Source: Heterostelium album PN500
Taxonomy: Eukaryota > Evosea > Eumycetozoa > Acytosteliales > Acytosteliaceae
DNA: 64,000 bases
Assembly (NCBI RefSeq): GCF_000004825.1
Contig: NW_008805063.1
Span: 186,857 to 250,856 of the forward strand
Direction of reading: 5' to 3'
The notes beneath the pieces were generated by a model, which saw nothing but the letters and a program-made list of their open reading frames with translations, did no database searches and had not been told where the DNA came from. A program made the translations under genes and the position numbers. This document shows, one piece after another, positions 11,752 through 22,503 of the stretch; position 1 is the first letter of the stretch, and each line of letters opens with the position of its first letter.

Positions 11752-14700
11752 TTATTCTACATTTTTATATAATTTATATATGAATTGGCTGAGTTGGTAT
11801 CCAACTGAAACATTGGGTGAATCGGTTGAGCATAAAAGTGCAAGAAGATTCGCACTCTGAGCTTCTTCAGCGAATCGGAGATTGTAATAGGCATCGTACA
11901 ATGATTTCTGTGTCGGATAGCGTCTGAGAATTGCAGTGGCTTTTGTTTGTGTCATACCATTGATCGAGAGCAGTGTCTGGGCGAATATACCACCGATCGA
12001 TATCGGTACATGCTCCGAACGCTCCTCAAAGTCGGCGAATGTCATATCGGTCAGATACTGATGTGCACCACGCTCAAACATCTTGTGAAGATTGTCCAAC
12101 ATCAACACTGTGCCTTCCTCGCCGCTGGTCAGCATCGGTTGGAATCGATCGTAGATCGACGTCTCTGCGATACACTGCTCGTAGAAGGTGTCTTTGATAA
12201 TCATCTCGGTGTTGTCGCCCTCCACCAGGTAGAATACCTTGGTGATGCCGCACCGCGCCAATCGGTATTTCTGGTCGGCGTACCGTCCGTCGGTACTCGA
12301 CTCTTTCAAGTCGGTGAGTCGCTTCCGCTCGATCACCAGATTGAGAACCACTTCAAACATTGACTTTTGCGGGTCGTCCGCACAGTACGCTTTGGCCACC
12401 CAGAGGAAATCACCAAGTGGCAACGTTCGAAGATCAAACGATATATTACGACGACTCAGACCTTGCAGTAGATTGGAGTTGTCTCTTCCCTTTTTAACCT
12501 CGCGGTTATCCACTAGTAACTGTACACTATTTATAACGAGACTGTTGGCACGAATCTTGAGCATCTCCTCTTTGGTAAGTGGACTATTGTGAAGCATATA
12601 ATTGATGACATCGTCATCGCTATCACTCCAATCCTTTAGTTGATAGAGATCCGCTTCTGGATTGTCATAGCTATTGTTAAGAAGATCGTTGTTTGTCGAT
12701 AAATAACTATCATTGTTGTTGCCGTTGTCACCACCACCATCGATACAATCCAACGCCAACACATGAATATCAACCGGACTGCCATTTCCCTCTTGTGTAG
12801 GTGACAAATCCTCACCTTCATTGGATTTATAGATCTTCTTGCCAAGTTGCAGTCCCTTTGGTGTAAGCTTATAGGCAGAGTTGGAAGTACGCATCACCAA
12901 CTCATTTGTCTCCAACGTCTTCATACTGGACGACCAACTGTTTTCAATATTCTTGTTGTCCGTATAGATAGTACAGAACGAGAGGATATCTGGTTTTTTC
13001 AATTCCGGTTGATCGTCTCTCATCGTCGATACATAGAGTGCCATCATAAATGCCCAAGCACCACTTCTAAACGTTGGGTAATATGGTTTCTTACCACTTC
13101 CTGGTGTTTTCGGTGTAGCGCTGCCATTCTTTGTTGTCGACTTTCTCTTTCGTTTCTTTGGGTAATCCTCTTCAAAGTCGTTGTCGTCGTCGTCATCATA
13201 ATCATAATCATTGTCAACGATGAAATCGGAATCATCATCTCTCTTTTTGTTATAACTACGACGACCACCTCTACTTTTCTTACTACTACTACTACCACCA
13301 GTAACACTGACATCATTATCATCACCATTGTCGATGTTGTTGCCTTCGTTATTGTTGTCATCGTCCAAGTTTATTTCCGAACTGTATTTACGTATATACA
13401 ATAGAATGGCACAGATATGCTTGCAAAATTTCATCCCACACCTATATTTACACGTACAATTCGCGAGGATGACACTCTTGTAGTCACTAAACTCGATTTC
13501 CACTTTATACTCTGGTCGGTGTTGCATCAACTCTATCTCGACATGACCAAACACCACACCTTTCAAACTTGCTCTATCAAACTCGATCGTCTTGATTCTA
13601 TTCGTTTCCAAAGTCTCTCTTATTGATCTATTATAAACTTTAAAAAAAAAAGATAATCAGCAAATTATTATTGATCAAAATTAAAAAAATACACAACATA
13701 CCATCAAGTTCAACTCTTTGCTTAAGAATACTATCGGCTATATATGGCCATTTGCCATCACTATTGAAATTTGTCACATTTGGTTCATTGAAATCTATAT
13801 AAACATCTTGATATTGTTCTACCACTTCCATGTTATTATTATTATTATTATTATTATTGTTATTATATTTATTCTTCTTATGATTGTTTTCTATTGGTGA
13901 TATTGGTGAAGATGATTCAGATAATACTTCTAAATCATAACTTTCATTGTTTTGACTATGATTATGATAATGTTGTTGACTACTACTATTACTAATGTTA
14001 TTATTATTATTATTGTTTAATAAAGTATCACCACTTTCGATTCTCTTAATGATATCTTGAAACTTGGTATATTCATTGACTGCTTTCAATATATATTTCT
14101 GATGTGCAAACTTAATAGCATCAGGGAATTGGTCAAACAGACTCTGATCGATCATTCTGATATCTTTTACATCTTCAAATCCTTGTTGCATAAAAAAGTC
14201 AAGATACTGCGAACATTTTATACTTTCAAGCCATTCCGCCAATGAAGATGGTGGATTATCTATAAATAAATGAATAAATAAATAAATGAATATATGAACA
14301 AATGAATTAGTAAAATGTAATTCATTTCAATTTGATTTAAAAAATACATACAATTTGATAAAAAATCTTCGATTTCATTCATTCCATTATTATCTATTGT
14401 ATTATTATTGTTATTGTTATTACTATTGAATTTTGTTGATTGAGAAAACTCTCTCTTTCTTGTCTCTATTTGAGAAACTAAAGTTGCAATATGTTTACCA
14501 CAACCAACTAGATTTAAACAATCTAAATTAATAATACTGATAGTTAGTTTGTTTCTCTTATATTATAGCTTTAATTTTAACTATATAATCAATCGAATGA
14601 TTAATCAACACAATATTGTAATAAAAAATAGATATTATGATATGAAAAAAAAAAAAAAAAAAAAAACAAATGCGTTCTTATCTTTTTTCTCTCTCGATGA

Positions 14701-14905
14701 TGATCATTTGATCATTATTATTGTTATTGCTTTTGTTATTGTTATTATTGCATGAATACATTTAACACATACTATCTTTTGTTACAGGTAATGGAAATTT
14801 ATGTAGAGATCCTATAAACTTCTCGATCGCTTTCGCAGTGTGAAAGTTTGTATAACTTTTAAACTTTGTTAACTCTTCTATCAGATACTGATTATCTTTG
14901 TTCAT
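11752..14905 (-). CDS. MUS81 structure-specific endonuclease with SAM and SWIM domains
   Basis: Four exons, in phase: 14905-14773, 14522-14352, 14259-13702, 13637-11752; 915 aa. Exons 1-2 (residues 1-~100) form a helix-hairpin-helix domain of the Pol-beta/MUS81 N-terminal type (NQYLIEELTKFKSY ... LNLVGCGKHIATL). Exon 3 starts with a SAM domain (AEWLESIKCSQYLDFFMQQG, ~107-165) and a poly-Asn linker. Exon 4 has a SWIM zinc finger (CTC...CKH, ~348-361), an acidic/Lys-rich linker, a winged helix (FRSGAWAFMMALYVS, from ~480), the ERCC4 nuclease with GD and IERKRLTDL (the GDxnERKxxxD signature, ~690-735) and a C-terminal HhH. MUS81 with EME1 cuts 3' flaps and recombination intermediates in the nucleus. 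The SAM and SWIM insertions are not part of the usual architecture. The ATG at 14905 begins the conserved HhH. Confidence 0.92.
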
Positions 14906-15597
14906 TGCATAATAAGTTCCCAAACAAAACTTTTAACTATCATGATTTTCTTTGTACAAACTAACTGAATAACTACTATTAAATTAAAATGTGTGCTTTT
15001 CTTTGTATCTTTCTTTTTACACACCACCCCAAAATGGTTTTCAAATTCCAATAAAAAAAAATTGATTTTGCAAAACCTGTTAAGTCCAGTGACCATTATT
15101 CTAGAAAAAAACAATTGTACATTGACAAACATTGAAATAGGCAAAGAACTACGATTTACAGATGGCGATCAACACTGGTTTGTGGATGCCAGAGTCTTTC
15201 ATTGAGGTATTGCCGAAATTAATCCTATGGATCCCCACACACCGTCCTACAACCTGTAAACAACTATAACAAATTTAGAGTGTGGTTGTAGATGGACTCT
15301 GGGACCAATACACACATTTCATTTAATTTTACTACCGTCAATCATCAGTTCGAATGACACCTTTTTCTTTTTAAAATATTTGTGTTTCTAAGACATAATA
15401 AATGGAGAATTAACAAAACAGATAACTGGATTATTATTAGTTTTGTTTCCTCTTTCAAAAAAAAATTAGTTTAGGATATATCAATGAGAAAGAAAAAGAA
15501 AAGATAATTAAAAAAATATACAAAGATAAATATTTATTAGTAAGGTAAAATACTACTAATTAATTGTGGTATTGGTTGGGTTGAGAAAACATGATTT
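14906..15597. other. Intergenic; possible relic coding sequence
   Basis: A 70-codon open frame at 14993-15205 (+) ends IEIGKELRFTDGDQHWFVDA; the ~15100-15290 part has more balanced composition than its surroundings and may be an exon relic. No family is recognised. The rest is A/T-rich spacer. Confidence 0.3.
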
Positions 15598-16697
15598 TTA
15601 AAATTCGTAGTCATCTTCTGAGGATGGAGCTGGTGCGTTTTTCTTGAGGTATTGCGAGAGGAGTTGAGCGTAGTTGAGTGCACCGTTTTTGTTTTTCTCG
15701 GCGACAGAGACGTCCCAGATCATGACACCACCAAAATTTGGACTGTTGAGATATGGGTGTAGTGCGTTGGTGACTTGACCAGCTGGGATGTATCCGCTAC
15801 CGGCAGCTTGTGCACCGGCTGGCAAACCAATCATGATTTTGGTGGTCGACGATGAATTGCCTGCCCACTCGGACCAAGTAGGATAATTAGATTGTCCACC
15901 GGACAAATCACAGTAGTTATTGTAGAATTGAACGTTGACGAAATCAAACAATCCAGTTTGGAGAGCGGTGTTTGGTCCTGGACCCAAATAGGCGTCGGGG
16001 AACGGGCATTGTGGAGCACCCGAGACATAGTATTTCTTTGAAGCACCGGCGAAATACTTGGATTTCAAAGTGGTGAGGAAGACATTATAGTTTTGTCCAC
16101 CGCCACCCTCGATATCTAGATCGATACCATCGAGAATGGCATCACCGAATGGACGTGGATATGAGTTGTTTCCACCGAGGAACAAGTTCCAAACGGTAGA
16201 GGCAAACTCTTGTGCTTCCGAGGGCGAAGAAAGACCGTAGGCACCGACAGCACCACCCAACGAAATAGTAACAATCTTACCCTTGCTCTGGCAATACTTG
16301 ATGGCATCACCCATCTCTGGACAATCCATCAACAATGGGTATTGTGGGAATGTATTCTGACAAAGATTGGCAAGATTGACCTCTGGCAACTGAGCACCAT
16401 TGAAAGTTTCACCACTAAAGAAAATATCTACAAACGATAGAATGAAAACATCATAAGTTGTATCATTACAATAGTAACTCTTTTGAAAATTAATACAAGT
16501 TAATACCAATACTACTACTTTTTAAATTTGTTGAAAAACAATTTCATTGTTAGTAGTTTGTTACTTACCAACATTTGTTGTGAACCGTCATTGGCACTAT
16601 CTTGACCAAAGTATGCAACTAAATTTGAATGAGCATTCAAATTGAAGCTATAAGATACTGTTATTAAAACAGATAGTAATAATATAATTGATTTCAT
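15598..16697 (-). CDS. Secreted class III chitinase (GH18)
   Basis: Two exons: 16697-16569 and 16479-15598, in phase, 336 aa. The first ~18 residues form a signal peptide (MKSIILLLSVLITVSYSF). The mature protein starts NLVAYFGQDSANDGSQQML and joins across the intron to SYYCNDTTYDVFILSF, exactly the beta-1/beta-2 layout of plant/fungal class III chitinases. The catalytic GH18 motif is intact (DGIDLDIE, matching DxxDxDxE, with the Glu as acid). The acceptor at 16480 was chosen over upstream TAGs because only it keeps this block in frame. The expected role is hydrolysis of chitin or related N-acetylglucosamine polymers outside the cell. Confidence 0.9.
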
Positions 16698-17911
16698 TTA
16701 AATATTATGTACATATAAATTATTTTGACAATTGTATTCAAAAATGAATGATTTAAATAAGAAGAAAGATGGTAATGGTGGACAGTGTGTGAATGCAAAA
16801 AAACCCAACAGTTTCATTGAGACTCATTCCCATTCTTCCCCGATAATCGGATTTTTTTATTTTTGATCCAAACCCAAAACTAGATTCTTTTTTTTTATTT
16901 TCAATCAAAAAGACCCTTCTTTTTTTATAACCCCAAACGATTTATAAGTGTCAGATGGTACTCAACAATTCCGATACCACTACCTAAAGATATTTCGAGA
17001 AAAGAAAAAGAAATTTCTAATTTCATTAATATCATGATAATCAAAAAAAATTAAAATGGGATATTTAAAAAACCCATTTAATTGTTTTTTAATAATAACT
17101 TTAAGATTTATTAATATTCTTTTTTTCAAAATGTTTATTATTATTTTAATTTTTGTAATTACAATTTATTTATATTTAATTTATTTTTAGTTTATTTTGT
17201 AATTTATATGAAATTTAAGGTGAAATTTGTAGATTTCTGACAAATTAAACATACTTTTACAAAAAAATAATAATTAAATAAATATAAAAAACCTAATTCT
17301 AAAATGATCGATAGTTTAACAGCACTTATATAAGTTTAATGTTTAGAATGGAATCTTAAAATGGAAGACGAGTTTTAGATTGACGGAAATTAATCAATTC
17401 ATTTTCAGTAACAGATAATTATTTGTTGTTCGCAAAATATTCTATTTTTGAAAATTTGAAAATGAAATTTTTACTTTTTTGGGATTTAATTAATTTTTCA
17501 TTCTTTGGAACAGAAGTTTTCCAATTATTTGGTGCACATGTCACAATTTTAAGAACATTTAAATTGTTTACTTTCGAAACAGATCAAACACTAATTATTT
17601 AGTTTTGTTTAAATCAATTAATTGTCACAAACACAAAAACAAAAATTAGTAACAAAGATTTGTGAGTGTGTTGGAACATTAAAGAAGTTCAGACCACCAT
17701 TTACATTTACATTTATATTTTTTATAAAAAAAAGAATTAAGTTTTATTTTTTTTTTTGTTTTTCTATAAAAAAAGAAAAAGATTTTTATTTACATTACAT
17801 TTTTATTATTTAATTTATTTTTAATTTAATTTGCTTTTGTTAATTTGTCTAAAATATAATTATTTTGCAAAAAATAGATAGTAAATTAATAAACAGTAAA
17901 AAAGCAAAAAT
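16698..17911. other. Long A/T-rich intergenic region
   Basis: Divergent promoter region between the chitinase and the ABC transporter. Only short, low-complexity open frames occur; no gene, RNA or repeat was recognised. Confidence 0.5.
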
Positions 17912-19989
17912 ATGGCGAGGTTTGGTGGTGGTGTGTCTATGAGATCTGTTAAACAATCAGAGAATCAAATAGATCTAGAGAAAGGATTACTTTTAGAGAA
18001 AGCTGAAGGTGAAGGAGATAATGACAATGGAAAGAAGAAATATAAGGTACCACTTGCAAAGTTGAGTGTGTCACTTGCTGCACCGACCGCAGAAGAACTA
18101 AATCTTAAAAGACCGTCATTCCTCACTGCTTGGGTAATGATAAAAGCACTATTCCCTTACTATTGGACAAAGAATACATTCTCTGCAAAAGTAAGAGTTG
18201 TAATATCAGTTTCAATTATATTTATTTCGAAAGCAATCAATCTATATGTACCACAAGTATTTACAGTAAGTTGTTCATTAACAAAACAAAAAAAAACAAC
18301 TGTTGTTTTATTTGATCAATCAATATCTAACACCTTTCATTTGTTTAGAAAATTATAAATTCGTTACCCGACCAAGTACCGGTAAAGTTGATACTGTGGT
18401 TCGGTTTGTTAGCTGTCATTCAAAAGAGTATATTCGATATGCGAGATCTCGTGTTTCAAGAGGTTAGTAATGGTGCGATTCGGGTGGTTTCACTGGAGAC
18501 GTTCGATCATATGCATAAGTTGTCGCTGTCTTTCCACTTGAGTAAACGGAGCGGCGGATTGATAAAGATTGTGGAGCGTGGTACCGATAGTATAGTTACA
18601 CTGCTGTCGTTGCTACTCTTCAATATATTCCCTACGATATTAGAGCTGTTCACAGTGACACTCTTCCTTTTGTTCTCATATGGCTTCTACTTTTCAATGA
18701 TAAATCTAACGTGTTGTATTGCCTACGTTCTCTTTACACTGTCGGTCACAGAGTATCGTAATCAATTCCGTCGACTCGCCAACAAGAAGGAACGTGAGGC
18801 GTCAGACATCCGAATGGATACTCTACAGAACTTTGAGACGATAAAATACTTTACTTCCGAGGCGTACGAACGTTCGCGTTACGAGGAGGCACTGAAGCAA
18901 TTCCACCAGATCAACGTACAGGCGAAATCGACGTATGTCGCGCTCAATACCGGTCAATCTACTATCATTATCATTGGATCCACATTGGGACTGCTATATG
19001 CCACTTATATGGCGTCGTTGGGTGGTTTCACAGTTGGAGATATCATTGCGATAAACACCTATATCGCTCAGATGTTCCAACCACTGTCTTGGCTGGGAAC
19101 AAGCTATCGTATGATTATTCAAGCATTCACAGACATGGAGAATCTAATGGATTTATTGAATACAAAACCAGAGGTAGACGATGCACCTAATGCCGTGCCA
19201 CTCTCCTACACAACGGCAGACAATGAACTGCCATCGATTGAATTCAACAATGTTTCATTCTCCTATAAAAACGGTAATAAGATCTTGGATAACGTTTCTT
19301 TCAAGGTGCCAGCCGGCAAGTCGGTGGCGATCGTCGGAGAGACCGGCGGTGGTAAATCAACTATATTCCGTCTGCTCTGTCGATTCTACGATGTCAACGA
19401 AGGTGAGATCTTGGTTGGCCAACAAGATATCCGTTCGGTGACACAGGTGTCGCTGCGTGGCGCCATCGGTGTCGTTCCACAAGACACCGTTCTCTTCAAC
19501 GACACGATCGCTTTCAACATTGGATTCGGTAAGCGTGACTGCTCCGATGAAGATCTCATCGACGCTGCGGAACGCGCTCAAATCCTTCAGTTTATCAACA
19601 ACTCACCAGAGGGATTCGGAACTATCGTTGGTGAGCGTGGACTCCGACTTTCCGGTGGTGAGAAACAGCGTGTTGCCATCGCGCGAACCATACTAAAGAA
19701 TCCACCGATTTTGATTCTCGACGAAGCAACGAGTGCTCTCGATTCCAAAACCGAAAAGAATATTCAAAAGTCATTGAATGACATCTCCAAGGGTAGAACC
19801 ACACTGATCATCGCACATCGACTCTCGACTATTATGCACTGCGATGAGATATTGGTATTGAAGAACGGTACGATTATAGAGCGTGGCGATCATTTCCAAC
19901 TGCTCAATCTCAAAGGTGAATATGCAAAGCTGGTAGAGGAACAAAACAAAAAGATAATTATTGATGAACAACCACCAACACCAATTTGA
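17912..19989 (+). CDS. ABCB6/HMT1-type ABC half transporter
   Basis: Two exons, 17912-18265 and 18349-19989, in phase, 664 aa. Residues ~80-370 are a six-helix ABC type 1 exporter membrane domain. Residues ~400-640 are the nucleotide-binding domain with Walker A GETGGGKST, signature LSGGEKQRVAIAR, Walker B ILILDEATSALD and the H-loop IIAHRLST. Stretches such as VTEYRNQFRRLANK, NFETIKYF and VVPQDTVLFNDTIA are closest to ABCB6 / heavy-metal tolerance (HMT1) and ATM1-like half transporters of mitochondria or acidic vesicles (porphyrin, phytochelatin or glutathione conjugates). The extra N-terminal TMD0 of animal ABCB6 is absent. It must dimerise to work. Substrate and location are inference. Confidence 0.88.
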
Positions 19990-20269
19990 AATAGTTAATC
20001 AAATAAAATTGTAATATCATCATCATAAACATCATACTAAACTGTAATAAAAGTTGTATATTTAATTTGAAGAATATTAGTTTGTTTCAATCCACCGATT
20101 TGTTTAAAACAACAATGTTGTAAAGAAATAACAAAGATTGAATAGTAAATAAAAAGATATCATTTCGATTTAAGACAATTGTGAGAATTAAGTTTATTTA
20201 TTCGTTGATTGATCGATCTTTACTTTTGGCATCTCTATCTCTCGCTCTCTGCAAATCCTTGACGTCGCT

Positions 20270-20400
20270 AAATTGGATAGATTCAAACTAATGTTTGAAT
20301 ATGGAACAGACATGAATGTGGACAACGAAATGAGCAACTACCGATGCATAAAGAGATACTAAAAAGAAAGTACGAGTTAGAACAAGTTGACTCTATATAT
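20270..20400 (+). repeat. Degenerate copy 1 of an inverted repeat pair
   Basis: About 130 bases beginning GATTCAAACTAATGTTTGAA and running through ATGCATAAAGAGATACT to GAACAAGTTGACTCT. It matches, in opposite orientation, 21925-22058. Relative to that copy it lacks small blocks that break the open frame, so it looks like the more decayed member. Confidence 0.7.
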
Positions 20401-21154
20401 CTATCAACATCTTTAAAATGTGTAACTTTACTTACAATCATGATCGAGCAACACTACAATTTTTTCGTAGTTGTTACGAAGTTTTTACATAGTATTCAAC
20501 TCAATAAATGCAAAAAAAAAAAAATTTGTATGAAAAAGCATACTACGAATGGGATTCGTTATGCCCTTTTTTACACATTAAATTCGTAGTTGTTACGACA
20601 ATTTATTTTTTAATGAGAAAAAAAAATGTTAAATAACTTTAAAAAGAGGTACCGAGCTTGCAACGATTTTATAGATAATCTATATTATAAATGAGAATAT
20701 TTATTTTTTTGTTAATCATAATTACTATATTAGTATTTATTCAGAAGATAAAGCTTTTAAATGTAAACATACCAATATTGCATTCATAGACATGTCTCAT
20801 AGTTGAATCTACTATTGCAAAAGATCGTCAATGCATCATCGATCTCTACAATGTCAGTTTCATTTGTCTTTTGTATCTTTTCACCACCTTGTTTGAATTT
20901 GATACTGTTTTCAAATGAATTATTGATTATACTATACAATGTTTGTTATTGTAGCTTCCCACCAAGTGCTATATCGACACCATCTATTTTTTTTTTTTGT
21001 TAGTTCACATTCTAAACATCAATTAAATATACACTGGAATGACATACTATTTGATTTAGCAAAGACTTTTTTGTCCATTTTGGAATAACGATGGGCGAAC
21101 ATCAGATGATCGATTATTCTTCTCTCTCTTTGTGTTGTTTGTCTTTGTTGTATT
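20401..21154. other. Gene-poor stretch with relic coding frames
   Basis: The motif TTCGTAGTTGTTACGA occurs near 20467 and again near 20582 (direct repeat). On the minus strand 20780-20985 reads as coding-like (NETDIVEIDDALTIF) but is short and closed by stops on both sides. No family recognised; probably gene remnant. Confidence 0.3.
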
Positions 21155-21352
21155 TCAGAAGTTCGAACGATCGTTGTTGTTCTGTGGTTGTAGTTGCTGT
21201 AATTTGAGTTGTTGCTGCTGTTGATGTTGATATTGTTGTTGTTGGTTCGTTGGTCGCATTTGTAGTGTTTGTTGGTTTAGTAGCAATATCTGCTGAGAAA
21301 GATATTCGATCTCCATATCTTGACTCTCCAAATAACTAATAAATGGATTCAT
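21155..21352 (-). CDS. Short Gln-rich coiled-coil ORF, possible exon or relic
   Basis: 65 codons, MNPFISYLESQDMEIEYLSQ followed by a leucine/glutamine stretch and a poly-Q tail. The heptad-like Leu/Ile spacing suggests a short coiled coil. It lies downstream, same strand, of the coding-like repeat copy at 21886-22062 and could be a second exon of the same small gene. No known domain. Confidence 0.3.
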   Translation of the reverse strand: MNPFISYLESQDMEIEYLSQQILLLNQQTLQMRPTNQQQQYQHQQQQQLKLQQLQPQNNNDRSNF

Positions 21353-21885
21353 TTAAATTAAAAAAACTATTGTTATAGATTATTGTTATTATTGTTATTA
21401 TTATTATTATTATAATTAATATTGTTATTGCTATAAGTGAAGTTATTGTTACTGTTATTGTTATTGTTACTGTTGACTATCTCAAATTAAATAACTATTG
21501 TTTGATATTGCTATCAAATCTGCAAATCGATAATAAATAACTATTAATTGACTATCTTAAATTAAATCTTAAATATTATTAAATAACTATTGTTTGAAAT
21601 GATCATTTTTTTTTTTTTTTTTGGTTCGAGTCATCAAAATAAATTTTTAAAATTAATGTGGTAAAAATCTCGACAACATTGTAAAAAAATGATAACCACA
21701 CTAGCACACCTTAAATTTTTACTATGATCAAAATGCACGTTTCAAAAGTGAAAAACTTTTTTCACACACTGATTTGTGTGGTGCCCATGACAACTACGAA
21801 ACAATCGTAGTGATAGCTCTATTACAAGAGAAAGAAAGCATTTGGAAAACGATCACCAACAACCACAGATTAGTAACCTTAATAG

Positions 21886-22062
21886 CATAGTAACAATATC
21901 GAATCGCTAGATGACATCTTAGAGTCAGCTTGTTCTAATTCGTACTTCATTCGTTTTAGTATTTCTTTATGCATCGATAGTTGATCAATTCGTTGTCCAC
22001 ATTCATGTCTGTCTGTTCCATATTCAAACATTAGTTTTCTGTTTGAATCTAAAATAGATAGA
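21886..22062 (-). repeat. Copy 2 of the inverted repeat pair; coding-like exon
   Basis: Read on the minus strand this copy is open: DSNRKLMFEYGTDRHECGQR, then IDQLSMHKEILKRMKYELEQ and a short tail before a stop, with a possible acceptor (TTTTAG) just before it. It pairs with 20270-20400 in inverted orientation about 1.6 kb away. The peptide is helical and charged; no family is recognised. Confidence 0.55.
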
Positions 22063-22503
22063 TTTTAGATTTTATAATATCTGTCACAAAGAAATAACAA
22101 AAGTCAAATCATGATTATGCTCACCCTATGCCCAAAATACTCAAATCAATTTAATAATAGCTATAGTTATTATAATCAATAAAAATTCATTATATTTGCT
22201 AAAAACACACAACAATTGTAGTATTTAATAAATTATTATATTGTATTGTGGATAAAGCTACTTGTAATGTTTAACAAATAAAAAGCTTTTGAATAATTAT
22301 ATTTTTTTTTATTTATGACTACAATGGTAATGGTACCACTATAAGCATGGAAGTGGCACTGCTGCTACGGTGTGGTTGCTGTTGTTGTTGTTGATTGTTT
22401 GGTGATTGGCAAGGTGGTTGATGCTGCTATTGTGGTGGTTGGCGATACCTTTTGTGTTGATAAGGGTGGAATCGAGGGTGACGATGTTCATGTTTTCTCC
22501 AAT
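22063..22503. other. 3' flank of the transposase-related gene
   Basis: A/T-rich; a GTTGTTG/GGTGGT-rich patch at 22350-22500 gives a Val-rich open frame on the plus strand that looks spurious. No inverted repeat matching the gene's 5' flank was found by eye. Confidence 0.4.

Noticed and set aside
12847-13404. 185-codon plus-strand ORF over MUS81
   Set aside because: Antisense shadow of MUS81 exon 4; low-complexity Thr/Ile stretch opposite Asp codons.
21600-21660. Possible tRNA T-loop (GGTTCGAGTC)
   Set aside because: No acceptor or anticodon arms can be folded around it.
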